Shown here one piece after another: positions 8,169 to 18,076 of a DNA stretch of 20,332 bases (position 1 is its first letter; every line of letters begins with the position of its first letter). The translations under genes were made by a program, and so were the position numbers. The notes beneath the pieces are model-generated. The model was not told the origin of the DNA. It did not search any database and saw nothing but the letters and a program-made list of their open reading frames with translations. This stretch comes from Didymodactylos carnosus (taxonomy: Eukaryota > Rotifera > Eurotatoria > Philodinida > Philodinidae), in assembly GCA_905250885.1 (NCBI GenBank), contig CAJNOQ010003412.1:1-20332 (forward strand), in the 5' to 3' direction.

Positions 8169-10762
8169 GTTTGGACAGCTCTCAACATTCGCGAGAACAT
8201 TTCACGAAGGCTTCCAGAGGCAGTTCCTATGGGGAGGATGGTCAGGATGGTCAAGATGGACACTCTGGTGAAAGTAGTGGTAATGTAATGATATTAGCTG
8301 AACAAATGAACAATGCTCAAAACTTGACAGTGATTCTAAATGGTGGACATGGTAGTAATGGACAAGATGCAGGTGATGGTGCTAATGGAAAAGACGGCAT
8401 AGGAATTACCATGAGTGAATTGAAGGATGAATATCCTAGCCCCATACGCTTTTGGTCCCTGACACAAGATGTTTTAACATTACTTAATAAAATATTATCG
8501 AAAGGGAAAGCGGAGATATGCTGGAGAAAACCGACTGGATATCCTCCGAATGGATATATCGAAGTTAAGTTAAGTAACGGCCAAAAAATCATCTACTCGT
8601 TAAGTAGATATGGTGATTTTCAATGTTATTTATTATATAAAGGAAGTAAAGGCGAGGTAGGAGGTCGTGGTGGTTTGAACGGATTAGGTGGAGATGGAGG
8701 ATTTCAAGGTGAATGTGTTGTTACAACAAAAGAAAATAAGCCATTTTCTGTTCATATCGTAGGTACAAAAGGTTCTAGGGGTCAAAATGGAAAATCCGGT
8801 CGGACTGGACAATATGGCAAGAATGGATGGGATGTTGGCTATGTAGATTATGTTTATTGGACACGTATAGATGAATTCGGTGGAGGCCACAATCAACGAC
8901 TAACTATGGATTATTCTACAAATAGCTCTAGTCGAGTTTACTGTGGATATCGTTATGATGAGCTCGGATCTTCAGCTTGTTATGCGACCATTAAAACATC
9001 AGTTCTTGAACATCGTATATTAACCGAAAGCGAGGAATGGCGCGAAACACGTATTGAAGGTCAACGACGTAAAGAAGCAAAAGCAACTCGCAAAAATATG
9101 ATGTCAGAAAAAGCTATGGAGAAAACATATAGTAAATACTTTGAAAAAGCTGATAATCTGATGAATACTGTATCCCAAATGCATTCCGAAACGATAATAA
9201 ACTTCAATCTGATGCGACGAAAAGCAAAACAAGCATTCGAAGAAGTCGAATCGCTCAAAGAACGTTCACGTGAAAAAGTTAGTCGATATAGAATCTATGA
9301 AGTCACTAGGAAAACCAAAACTGAACCAAAACAACTAGTGAAAATGGATAGTACTATTCGTAGAGAGCAAAAATTAGGTATTATTACTAATATAATTAAT
9401 AGTCCCAGTGATGCTGATCTTTGGACAACAATATTCAAAGACGAATTCTCCAGTGAAGAATTGGGAAAATTAGAAGATCACTTTCGTATATATCAAACAC
9501 AGCGAAAAATCGAAACAACAGAAACAGCAAAGATTAAATTTTGGCAAAAGTTTGGATTGGCAAAATTCCGTGGTATTGTCGATGATAACCTTCTGGTGGA
9601 AATCAACGACGATATAAATTTGAATAATAATTTTAATTCGGGAAAATATTTGAAAATCTCAGATAAATCTTATGAAGAATTAGAATGGCTTCGTGAATTT
9701 CAAGGTGCAGCCTTTCAATATAGAAATATTGAAGATGCTTTTCATGAACTTTGTCAACATCAACTGTCTGCTTCGAACTTGGATATGATCAAGACTAATT
9801 ATGATAAACTTGCTTCGATTAACATTGGTACAGAAAAACTTGAGGAACTTCTTCATCTTTGGCAAAAAGATGACAATCATTCGTTTCCAAAATTATCCGA
9901 ATTGAAAAGAAATAAAACCGAATGGGAAAAAGTTTTAGAAGTCTTTCGTAGTTTTGACGAAAACAACTTGAATTCAACAGAGCTTAATAATAAAGTTCCC
10001 TGTTACATGGAAGAAATTTTGAACCAGGATCATGATTTAGTAAAATATTTATTCGCTCTTTTTAATAATTTTCGAACTTTAAAAATTACTAATAATACAT
10101 TAGCAAAAATGATCGGATGGCTAGTCGCCGAAAATATGAATAGCAAAAATTGTGATCCAATAATCGTGAGCTATATGCAATTTGAAAAAAACTTCATGGA
10201 TAAAAAAGAAAATTCGTTAAATAGTATTCTTTTAGCAATACACTCTTTGTCGCATCGATTACCAAAAGCAACTTGGCAGATCTCACATGAATATCCAACG
10301 TTTTTATTCAAAAAATCTCCAAATAGTGATTCTAAACAAATCCAAAATATTGACCAAGGATTATTAGAAAAACTCTACAATATCTATATAAAGAAACAAC
10401 ATGAAATAATCGACTGGCATACGAAACTTAACGAAGCCATTTTGGATATTTGTCTACAACAAATGCTATCAAATAAAACGATTGCTTTTGCACCTCTTCT
10501 TGAATTAGTTGCTTGGAAAAATGGATTACAAATTCGAGTCTATGAAAAAACAAAGTTTAATCAATTGATTTGTAACCGTGAACATTTCGTTCATGGCAAA
10601 CAGATTGTTAATCTTTTAATTGGTGATAATCAAACCATTGAAAATTTAATTATTGATCAAGGTCTCATTAAACTAGATTTCTCGCGACAGAGATTGATGT
10701 CTAAATTTCAATCTGTTCGATTTAATGAAAAATACCTTTTACCTGATGAAAAGAAAATACGA
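8169..10762 (+). CDS. Exon 2 part a: collagen-like repeats and helical region
   Basis: The frame is open from the acceptor at 8168 to a stop at 10820-10822, but continuity with the next segment requires leaving this frame near 10750-10762. Two glycine-repeat stretches (about 8230-8400, for example GEDGQDGQDGHSGES; and about 8640-8830, for example GGRGGLNGLGGDGG) have collagen-like G-x-y spacing and flank a segment of about 80 residues rich in aromatics. About 9000-9310 is highly charged helix (RRKEAKATRKNMMSEKA), a likely coiled coil. The remainder to 10760 is helical without a recognised family; a stretch near 10500-10680 (VAWKNGLQIRVYEK then IVNLLIGDN) faintly resembles the last strands of OTU-like folds but has no matching catalytic cysteine. 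The initiator-like TTG at 8171 is not a start. Confidence 0.75.
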
Positions 10763-10770
10763 ATGATGAG
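10748..10770 (+). other. Frame break 1 (one base short)
   Basis: The upstream frame (phase of 8171) ends at 10822 while the downstream SecA frame is open from 10750. The two meet in the A-rich stretch gatgaaaagaaaatacgaat. One missing base restores continuity. An alternative is a 56-bp intron from GT at 10715 to AG at 10770, which also restores frame (phase 0) but lacks a pyrimidine tract and would remove sequence that looks coding. Confidence 0.6.
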
Positions 10771-13700
10771 CTTGTCGTTTACAAATTATGTCAATATTTT
10801 AAAGATGATCGTGATGAACTAGAGACTCGTTTAGAAAAATTATCTAGTGATTCAATGGAACCAAATTCAATTCTTTCATCATTACTTCATTGTTTTACAT
10901 GTGATGGGTGTCATCTTGAACGAAATGAAATAATGATTTTCGTTAATACTATCCTTGAATGTTGGACTGATTTTGATATACATCCTGATTTATTTTCGTA
11001 CATCATACTTTCTCATAGTCAATATCATTATATTGATGAACTTATTTTAATCAAACTTGAAAATTCAATTCGGAAAAGATTAGATGCTAAAAAAAAATTA
11101 CGCTATCTACTAAGAAAAATTATGAACACATCAGTTAAAATTCTTATCATAAAAAAGTTACATGAATCAGAATCAGTTATTACTGAAGAAGCTTTTTCAA
11201 ATATGCTTACTTTATTACCATATATAAGAAATAATACAACGTTACTAGATCAATTAGACCTGTCGGAATGGTCATGGACACTTAAAGAAACTTATTGGCA
11301 ACATGTTTTAAGCAATGGTAGATTAGAATTCAGTGATGAAAATCTTGAACAATGTGCGTTCTATTTAGTGAAACTAGAGAATTTGTATGGAAATGAACTT
11401 GTTCAACATCTTATCAATGTTATCAAAGGCGCAACAGTTTTTTCGGCTAAAACTTTATTAATATTTGTACATCGTTTTTATGCTGAAGATATGGAATTAT
11501 GTGAAAATATTCTTGATGACTTTGGTATTCTGAATTCAAAGTTATCTTCTTTATCTCTAGAATCAAACGTGCGTTATAGCGGCCAAGAGTTACTTCAATT
11601 ATGTCGAGAAAATATAGCTTTATCAAGAAATTACTGTCAAATTCAAGATCTCATGACAAAATTAGGTCTTTCGGAATCTGAAGATCGAGATATTGATCGA
11701 CTCGTAGAAATGATTACAAAATCACACAAAGATGATGATGTCTTTAAACATTTATCAGAAATTCGAGATCTTCTCAAACAAACAACTAATAGTGAAAATC
11801 TTGTTTTAAAATATATTGTAAATGAAATTAATCGAAATAACCAAGCGACTACTAATGAAAGCATTCTTATTGATGAAAATAATTTGCGACGTATCGTTAA
11901 TTTTATACGATCAAATATTCAAGAAATTAAGAGTATTGAAAATTGTAATTTCTATATTCTCGATATTGTTAATCGAGGCATACGATTAAAACGTCGTTTT
12001 AGTCTTCGTGATACACAAAAATTAGTTGTCATGTTAATGTTAATGAATGAAAGAAGTCTATTATCACAAGTAGCTACTGGTGAAGGTAAAACATTGATTA
12101 TAACAACTTTTTGCATAATCAAATGCCTATACGGAGAAAAATTAGATATTGTAACTAGTTGTTCAGTATTAGCAAAACGTGATGCTGAGTCAGATCCACC
12201 AAAGGGTAATAAAGATCTATATGAATTATTTGGTGCCAGTGTTGGACATATTTGTAGTGAAGATATTGATCAACGAGCACAAACATTCAATAGATGTGAT
12301 GTTGTTTACGGTGATTTATCGAGTTTTCAACGAGATTATTTATTAGATCGTTTTTATGGAAAGAATATTTTAGGTACACGAAATTTTGAAAATGTTATCG
12401 TTGATGAAGTTGATAGTATGCTTTTGGATAATGGAAATAATATGCTTTATCTATCTCATGATATTGCAAATATGGACAAACTACAGTCATTATTTATATT
12501 TATATGGAGAAGTGTCAATCAACCAGTACTTTCATTAGATGATTTGAATAGAGTCTATGATAATACAGCCATTAAACAATCGATTATTGCAGATCTTTAT
12601 GGTATGATAACACGTGATCAAGTTGATGATGATGTTTGGCAAATATTAATTAAATCGAAAACAATCGGTGAAGATGGACGATTACTTATGAATTTGAAAG
12701 ATTACACAGCACATATTCGACAACTCGGATTTCAGAAGCAGAAAACTGAAAATCGGTTAATTTTCCTATTGAATACTATAGCCGATCGTCAACAATTTAT
12801 TAAAATACCATCAGACTTTTATGCTTTTGTCGAACATCATCTAGATAAATTTATTGATAATGCTAAAAATGCATTATTTATGAGTGAAGGAGTCGATTAT
12901 GTTATTGATGTCGATCGAACTGGATTAGATCCAGATCTCAATCCGAAAATTATTATCATCGATAAGAATACAGGCACCGATCAAAGTAGTTCACAATGGC
13001 ATGAGGATCTACATCAATTCCTTCAAATAAAATATGGTTGTAAATTGTCTTTGATGAGTTTAAAAGCCGTGTTTATTTCTAATGTATCTTATTTGAAACT
13101 CTATCAAAATCTCTATGGACTCTCAGGTACATTGGGTTCACGAGATGAAAAGAAAATACTCAATGAACTTTACAATATTGATTTAATTAAAATTCCAACA
13201 TCGAAACCAAAAAATTTCTTTGAAGAACGACCAATTATCGCTGCTTTTAAAGAACTCTGGGCACAAAGTATTTATGATGAAACACGGAAGAAAATTACTA
13301 AACATCGATCAGTATTGATTATTTGTGAAACAGTAAAAGATGTCGATTATATATCAAAGTATCTTGTAAAACGTGCCGTCGAAGACGCTCAACAAAATCT
13401 TAACAATACTATCTATGAAAATTTAAAAAAACCTTATATTTACAAACGAGAACATGAAGAATTCACTTTTGGACAAGGCAATGAACTATTGAGTTGTGGA
13501 AAGGTCATTATAGCAACTAACTTAGCTGGTCGTGGTACCGATATAAAACTTGAACAGAAACTTGTTGAAGTTGGTGGATTACATGTTATTGTAACATTCT
13601 TGCCAAATAATTGTCGAATCGAAGAACAAGGTTATGGTCGTGCAGCAAGGTGTGGTGAACATGGTTCCGGTCAACTTATCGTTATAGGAAATGATGAAGA

Positions 13701-13784
13701 TGGTGGATCGTATAGCTCGAAAATATTTCAATTGAAAAATGTTCGTGACGTTTACGAATTACAACGATTGAAAACAATCAAAAA
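10771..13784 (+). CDS. Exon 2 part b: SecA-like DEAD motor ATPase
   Basis: SecA is the bacterial ATPase that drives preproteins through SecYEG. This segment has its motor motifs, numbered here from the ATG at 10855: Walker A ATGEGKT at 407-413, motif Ia TSCSVLAKRDA soon after, DVVYG and DYLLD at the SecA preprotein-site position, Walker B VDEVDS at 516-521, GLSGT at 755-759, ATNLAGRGTD ending at 896, and the arginine-finger stretch EEQGYGRAAR at 923-932. About 390 helical residues precede the motor, unlike bacterial SecA, which begins at the motor. The C-terminal zinc-binding SecB site is absent. The frame runs to a stop at 13870-13872 but the SecA-like scaffold continues in another frame from about 13785. 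Translocation is not implied: animals have no SecYEG outside bacteria-derived compartments. The ATPase could power unfolding or movement of the protein's own effector domain. Confidence 0.88.
13780..13784 (+). other. Frame break 2 in an A5 run
   Basis: The SecA frame reads through to 13872 with unconvincing residues. The next frame is open from 13749, and after 13785 it carries a helical stretch with the Asp-Glu-Arg and Glu-Asn-Cys spacing seen after SecA's motor. The switch falls in the run caaaaat at 13779-13785, one base short. No GT..AG intron of suitable size fits. Confidence 0.65.
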
Positions 13785-15354
13785 TATTACGATGAAAGAA
13801 TTATCATCGAAGAAAATTGTTTCAAAAAATTTCAAGAACATTATGAAGAACTTCGTAAATTATGGATATTAGATAAAGATCTCAAAGAAATTGATAAACT
13901 TTTACTTGATAGTTTTCTGGATAAATGGGCTTTTTGGTTAGATGAACATTCACAATTGATCGAAACTCAAGCAACTGATACATCAAACAGAAATGTTCTT
14001 TTTAAGCATTTAAAAAGTTTTTTGACATCAATTACGTTCGATTTTACTAAATGGTTAAATAGTTCAAGTCAGTTATTGAAATTAGGTAATCATTATGCAA
14101 AAAATAAAGAATATGATGAAGCTGAAAAATACTACAAGAAGATTATTCAAAAATATTCATATTATTTACCTGAAGCACTTTATTATATATCATTCATAAC
14201 AATAAAACGAAAAACTTCTTCACTCTTAAATAAATCTGGTCAAGCTTTTCAACAACTCACACAAGATCTTCTTCAAGCTAACCAATTACTTGAACAAAGA
14301 ATCAGTGATTGTTCCAATGATCAAGCCATTGTTGAATCATTTAAAAAAAAAGCAGCAAATTCTTTGATTCATATTGAAGCATTCAGTGAACAACAAAAAT
14401 GTATATCACAAATCTATCATCTATTTATAAATAGTATTGAAGATATTCTGGGGCATTCAGTAATGAATAATTCTTTTATCAATGCAGAGATTAATGAAAT
14501 ACTTGCATTAATAAATCGGAAAGCTAAAATTAATCCGAATGAAATTAAAAATCAACAAAGCTTTGATAAATTTGATTCGATTAATTTGTCTGATTTAACA
14601 CAATACAAGATTTCGACAGAAGATGGAATTGCAATTCTTGAAATTCTCAGTCGAAATGATGATGGAATTTTAGAAATTACAGAAGGTAAATATAGATTAA
14701 AAGCAAACATAGATTGTTCAGCATTACCACAATGTTATCAAGATGCTGTTTCTGCGATTCTAAATTCAAAATTTGCATATCAACTAGCTTATCAACACTT
14801 AGAAAAACAATATAATGATATTCAAGAAAATCAAAAGGCAGATATTAGCACAAAGTTACAACTTCGATTGACTTCTAAGCCTTATGAACAATTATTTTAT
14901 GATTTGATCGATCGAGGTATAATCGAAGATGTACAAGTGAATTATGCAATACTTAAACGAATTGATTTGAAGGATGTATTCGAAAGACCCATAGATACTT
15001 ATGCAAAAAATCATCAAAATCTTTCAAAGAAAGAAAACATTGAATTTATTAAGAAAACACTTGAACAACTTCGTTGTGGAATTGACAAATATGATACACC
15101 AGATTGTTTTTTTTCATCTCTTGAATATGCATTAAAGATGCAACAAAATTCATGTGTTGTTGAAGCATCATGGTTTTCATTGAATGGATTAGAAAACTTG
15201 ATAACTCTAGAAGAACAACGTTATTCATGGAAATTTTGGAGAAATTTTGCAGTTGTTGTTGCTCTAGGAATATCACAAATTGTTGCCGGTGCAGTACTGG
15301 AAATTTTTACAGCTGGAGTTGGTACTTATGCTGCATCATTTTTGATCAATGAAG
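13785..15354 (+). CDS. Exon 2 part c: SecA scaffold end, TPR and hydrophobic segment
   Basis: This part continues the SecA helical scaffold (to about 13950), then has a tetratricopeptide unit at about 14070-14172 (LLKLGNHYAKNKEYDEAEKY, with the G-Y-A-Y-A pattern), probably a protein-binding helix pair. Long helical sequence of unknown family follows. At about 15246-15354 a hydrophobic stretch rich in Gly, Ala and Val (FAVVVALGISQIVAGAVLEI) is long enough for one or two membrane helices and resembles glycine-zipper inserts. The exon ends at 15354 (gaag/gtattt donor), phase 1. The open frame runs on to 15419 inside the intron. The apparent TTG start at 13956 is not a start. Confidence 0.75.
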
Positions 15355-15412
15355 GTATTTCTTTATTTTTTCGAATTCATTCAAATTTTAATCGAAAACT
15401 CGTCTTTTTCAG
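15355..15412 (+). other. Intron 2 (58 bp)
   Basis: Donor gaag/GTATTT at 15355, pyrimidine-rich acceptor gtctttttcAG at 15411-15412. Splicing joins phase 1 to phase 1 and carries the hydrophobic segment on without a break (INEG followed by ISDLFFAAG). The size is typical of compact invertebrate introns. Confidence 0.85.
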
Positions 15413-15747
15413 GTATTAGCGATCTATTTTTCGCAGCTGGAAGTTTATTCAGTGGATATATGAGAATGTCTGGCTATTGGGAACATAAAAAATGGAGCAT
15501 GGCTATGAGTGCAGTCACCTGTATGATTGGTGGTGTTCTAGCACGTGGTCGAACTGTATCACGAATCGGTAATAAAGTTGTCGGCCCGGTACGTGCCGAA
15601 GGCGGTAAAAAAATTGCTCAAATGGTTGGTAAAGAACTCATTCAAAATGTCGGAAGGAAAACAGTTATTAAAGAGACAATGAAACGAATTGGTTGTAAAG
15701 TACTTGAAGGAGTTGCATATGGTGCTGCACAAGGTGCTGTTGATCAT
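15413..15747 (+). CDS. Exon 3: second hydrophobic/glycine-rich segment
   Basis: About 112 residues. It starts within the hydrophobic block (LFFAAGSLFSGYM), follows with a second short apolar stretch (MAMSAVTCMIGGVLARG) and ends in amphipathic, glycine-spaced helices (GVAYGAAQGAVDH). Together with the end of exon 2 it forms a membrane-active-looking region of about 80 residues between SecA/TPR and the C-terminal part. In toxin-like proteins such a place is often taken by a translocation or pore segment; here that is inference only. The donor CAT/GTAAGT at 15748 is close to the consensus. Confidence 0.8.
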
Positions 15748-15827
15748 GTAAGTTATTTTATATTTTGAGTTAGTTTTGAAACGCATATATCATTACTTTT
15801 TTTCAAATTATTGTTTTCTTGATTAAG
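15748..15827 (+). other. Intron 3 (80 bp)
   Basis: Strong donor GTAAGT at 15748-15753; acceptor ttgttttcttgattaAG at 15826-15827. Phase 0 on both sides. The apparent start TTG at 15819 lies in this intron and is not used. Confidence 0.85.
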
Positions 15828-17144
15828 ATCGTTACAAATTATCTAAATGATGTTTGTGAAGCAATCCAGAAGACTATTACGAGCAATCTCGATGTTATCT
15901 TTCAAAAACATCCACTAAATGAAGTTGTGTCCGATGCTTACATGACTCTTGGCGAAGATCAGGCACGTTTACTCATGGATCAAGTCACCCGAGAATGTTT
16001 CGAAGGTCAATCTATGTTACAAACAATGTATAGCTGGTGTAAACGTATCTATGGAGCAGTTTCACGTGGTATTGGTGAAGCTATGCGAAAAATTGGAAAA
16101 GCTGACTCAGCTAAATCGATACAGACAGTGCTTTTAGTTCTGAAAACCTTACAAAGCGTATCGTTAATTGAAGGTGTCATGACTGAACTCGTCAAAGTGC
16201 AAGGATCTGCTAAAAAATTTCTCGATAAAGCTACAAAAATTATTCAGGAAGCAATCGATGAGAAAACATCGGCGACAACTACACGTATAAGTGCACCGAC
16301 GAATGTTAAAATTTCTTGCGAACGATCAACACAACAATGGAAGCAAGTGTTAATACAAACGTCCAATCAAGCTATTGCCAATCAAATAGTTGCCCCTCTG
16401 TTGTCATTCGGTGCCAATCAATTAATCAGTCTTGCTGGCAATGCAATAAAAACGAAATATCGCTCAATGAAAGAAGAAAAATATCAAAAACAATTTGATT
16501 CTCTCAAGAAAGAGTTTGATGATAAAACAAAAAGTGAACAAATGGATTCTGATGAACATAAAAAAGAACTTCAAACTTATCATGATAATTTAATGAAATT
16601 ATTAGCTAAAACAAGAAGTCAAAAAATGTTTGCTAATATTCTACGTGAAAATGTGCCCATGGATATGGTATGTGCTGAAGCATGTGCATTTCTTGTACAT
16701 GAATATATGAGCGAAATGAACATAACCGGTGATGGTAAAAAATTTACTGGTATTCGTATTGTTGTTGAAGGTGAAGATGGTTCATCCCATGATTATTCAA
16801 GTTCATCGAATCCATCGCATACAACAACAATTGCACTCGAAAATAATCATTTTCTTGTGCATGGAGATGAAAATGAAAATGTTGGTACAGCGAAAAATAA
16901 TTGCCTTCATCAAGCACTTGTGAGTAAATATCCTGGATTGAAAGAAGCGTTTCCCGATGGTGCAGCTTTTCGGCAACATTTGTCAAATTATGTTGAGAAT
17001 GACAAATATTTGCGTTATATAATTTCTCAAGGTTGGCATAAGTTCTCCATCATCAAAGGTAGTTATGGAGGCCAAATTGATCAGAAAAAGTTTAATCAAC
17101 AGGAAAGTTATAAGAAACTTCTAAGAACTCTTGAAGATGTTAAA
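15828..17144 (+). CDS. Exon 4 part a: helical linker with possible papain/OTU-like segment
   Basis: About 439 residues. The first two thirds are helical and partly charged (KSEQMDSDEHKKELQTYHDN), with no recognised family. The last part has a short beta-rich stretch (FTGIRIVVEG; TTTIALENNHFLVHG) and then NNCLHQALVSKYP, a Cys at the start of a helix after Asn, as in the active sites of papain-like and OTU peptidases (usual pattern D/N-x-C-hydrophobic). A His lies 18 residues before that Cys (codon 16848) and another 45 residues after it (codon 17037). If real, the His-before-Cys order would be circularly permuted. The assignment is weak and a non-enzymatic linker is equally possible. The frame stays open to 17249 but the sequence that belongs to the gene changes frame at about 17144. 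Confidence 0.65.
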
Positions 17145-17147
17145 AAA
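17142..17147 (+). other. Frame break 3 in an A6 run
   Basis: The frame from exon 4 and the deaminase frame meet in gttaaaaaaccc. The deaminase frame is closed just upstream by TAA at 17141-17143, so the switch must be here or later, and one extra A restores continuity. It has the same sign (one base short) and similar A-run context as the breaks near 10760 and 13782. Confidence 0.65.
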
Positions 17148-18076
17148 CCCTCAGTGAAAAGCATTCGAATTTTTGGGGCAAGGCTCGCGAAGAGTTCAAA
17201 AAATGTGTGGACGATATCAAGAAAATCACGCCAGAGGATAAACAAGTAGATGATGCCATGAAAAGAATTCACAAGATAACCGAAAATTTCAGAACGTATT
17301 TGAATAAAGAAGTTGAACAAGATCGTGAATTACGAAAAGATCTCAAAGAGATAATGTCGAATTTTGACTCCCGTGTCGATCTAATATTTAGCAACGACTT
17401 CGCCAGAGTGCTTGAAAGATTCCAATTACGAGCTGAACAAGCTGACCTCTATCCACAAAATCCTCTTGTAGTTCATCCTGCTGATCGGGTCAATTTTGCA
17501 CAAACTGACCTCGAATTAGAATCTTTAGTTGGCAAATCCGTGAAATTATCCGAACATACAAGTATTATCGCAAGTGTAATTCATGCTGAGATAAACAAAG
17601 AAGTACCGGAAGAAGGTCGTCGAGTCAATACAACTGCTGTAGGTATTCACAAAAAAACTCTATATGTAGCTGTGAATCACATTGAAAAAAGCAACGTTCA
17701 ACAAAGGTATGGAATCAGTGATGACAAATGCGAGCGAATACGTGATTTGTTAATACAGAAAAATCTTCTTGCGGGACGTAATGAAATTGTCTTTTTAAAA
17801 CCAGATACGATGCTGAACCTTCGTGCACCACACGCCGAAATGCAAATTTTGAGTTTTTGGAAAAAAAATGGAATATTACAAGACTGTAACGTTCTAGACT
17901 CGAGCAAACCAAGCCCAATAGGAGCATCGAAACCGATATGTGTTTGTTGTAGTACTTTAATGAGCCGTCAAAATATTCATCATACCATCCATGGAAAAGC
18001 AAACATTCCAAAAAATTGGAGTGATCCTAGGGCGATGAATGTCAGAGTGCAGCAAAAACTAAGTACGAAGTCGTAA
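17145..18076 (+). CDS. Exon 4 part b: C-terminal deaminase-fold domain
   Basis: The frame ends at a TAA at 18074-18076. After a charged helical linker (to about 17450) comes a cytidine-deaminase-like fold. A beta hairpin (TTAVGIHKKTLYVAVNH, about 17630-17680) is followed by the zinc/catalytic HAE motif in APHAEMQIL (His codon 17831, Glu 17837) and, 34 residues on, PICVCC with the two zinc cysteines at codons 17939 and 17948 (C-x-x-C). IGASK just before the CxxC is reminiscent of the OTT_1508-like and related toxin deaminases that occur in endosymbiotic bacteria and some eukaryotes. All residues needed for zinc binding and proton shuttling are present. The substrate (DNA, RNA or nucleotide base) cannot be told. 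The GTG at 17207 is not a start; the domain belongs to the long protein upstream. Confidence 0.82.

Larger units (their letters stand above)
6552..18076 (+). other. Whole-gene span: giant SecA/deaminase multidomain protein
   Basis: The open frames between 6552 and 18076 read as one gene. Proposed exons are 6552-7512, 8169-15354, 15413-15747 and 15828-18076. All three introns begin with GT, end with AG, and restore frame exactly (phases 1, 1 and 0). The spliced coding length is 10,731 bases, about 3,577 residues once three one-base breaks (near 10760, 13782 and 17144) are discounted. Parts in order: helical N-terminus, collagen-like glycine repeats, charged helices, SecA ATPase, TPR, hydrophobic segment, linkers, possible papain/OTU-like segment, deaminase fold. 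The architecture resembles polymorphic-toxin or endosymbiont effector proteins. Introns show that it is established in a eukaryotic genome. Whether it is expressed or decaying is undecided. Confidence 0.75.

Noticed and set aside
9940..10700. OTU-like domain near the end of the first half of exon 2
   Set aside because: Some strands look similar (IVNLLIGDN) but there is no Asp-x-x-Cys helix before them and the expected His is absent.
15559..15786. Minus-strand frames opposite the large gene (8317-8592, 9061-9258, 11643-11864, 15559-15786, 17108-17320, 17715-18011)
   Set aside because: All are shadows of the strongly coding plus strand, with no motif of their own.
6552..18076. Bacterial operon or bacterial contaminant
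   Set aside because: No ribosome-binding sites before the internal open frames; three GT..AG introns restore frame exactly; flanks carry animal-type transposons and an AATAAA signal.
17207..18076. Stand-alone deaminase gene starting at the GTG at 17207
   Set aside because: The frame is already open upstream to 17144, the reading joins the upstream protein after a one-base shift in a poly-A run, and no promoter or ATG start is seen.
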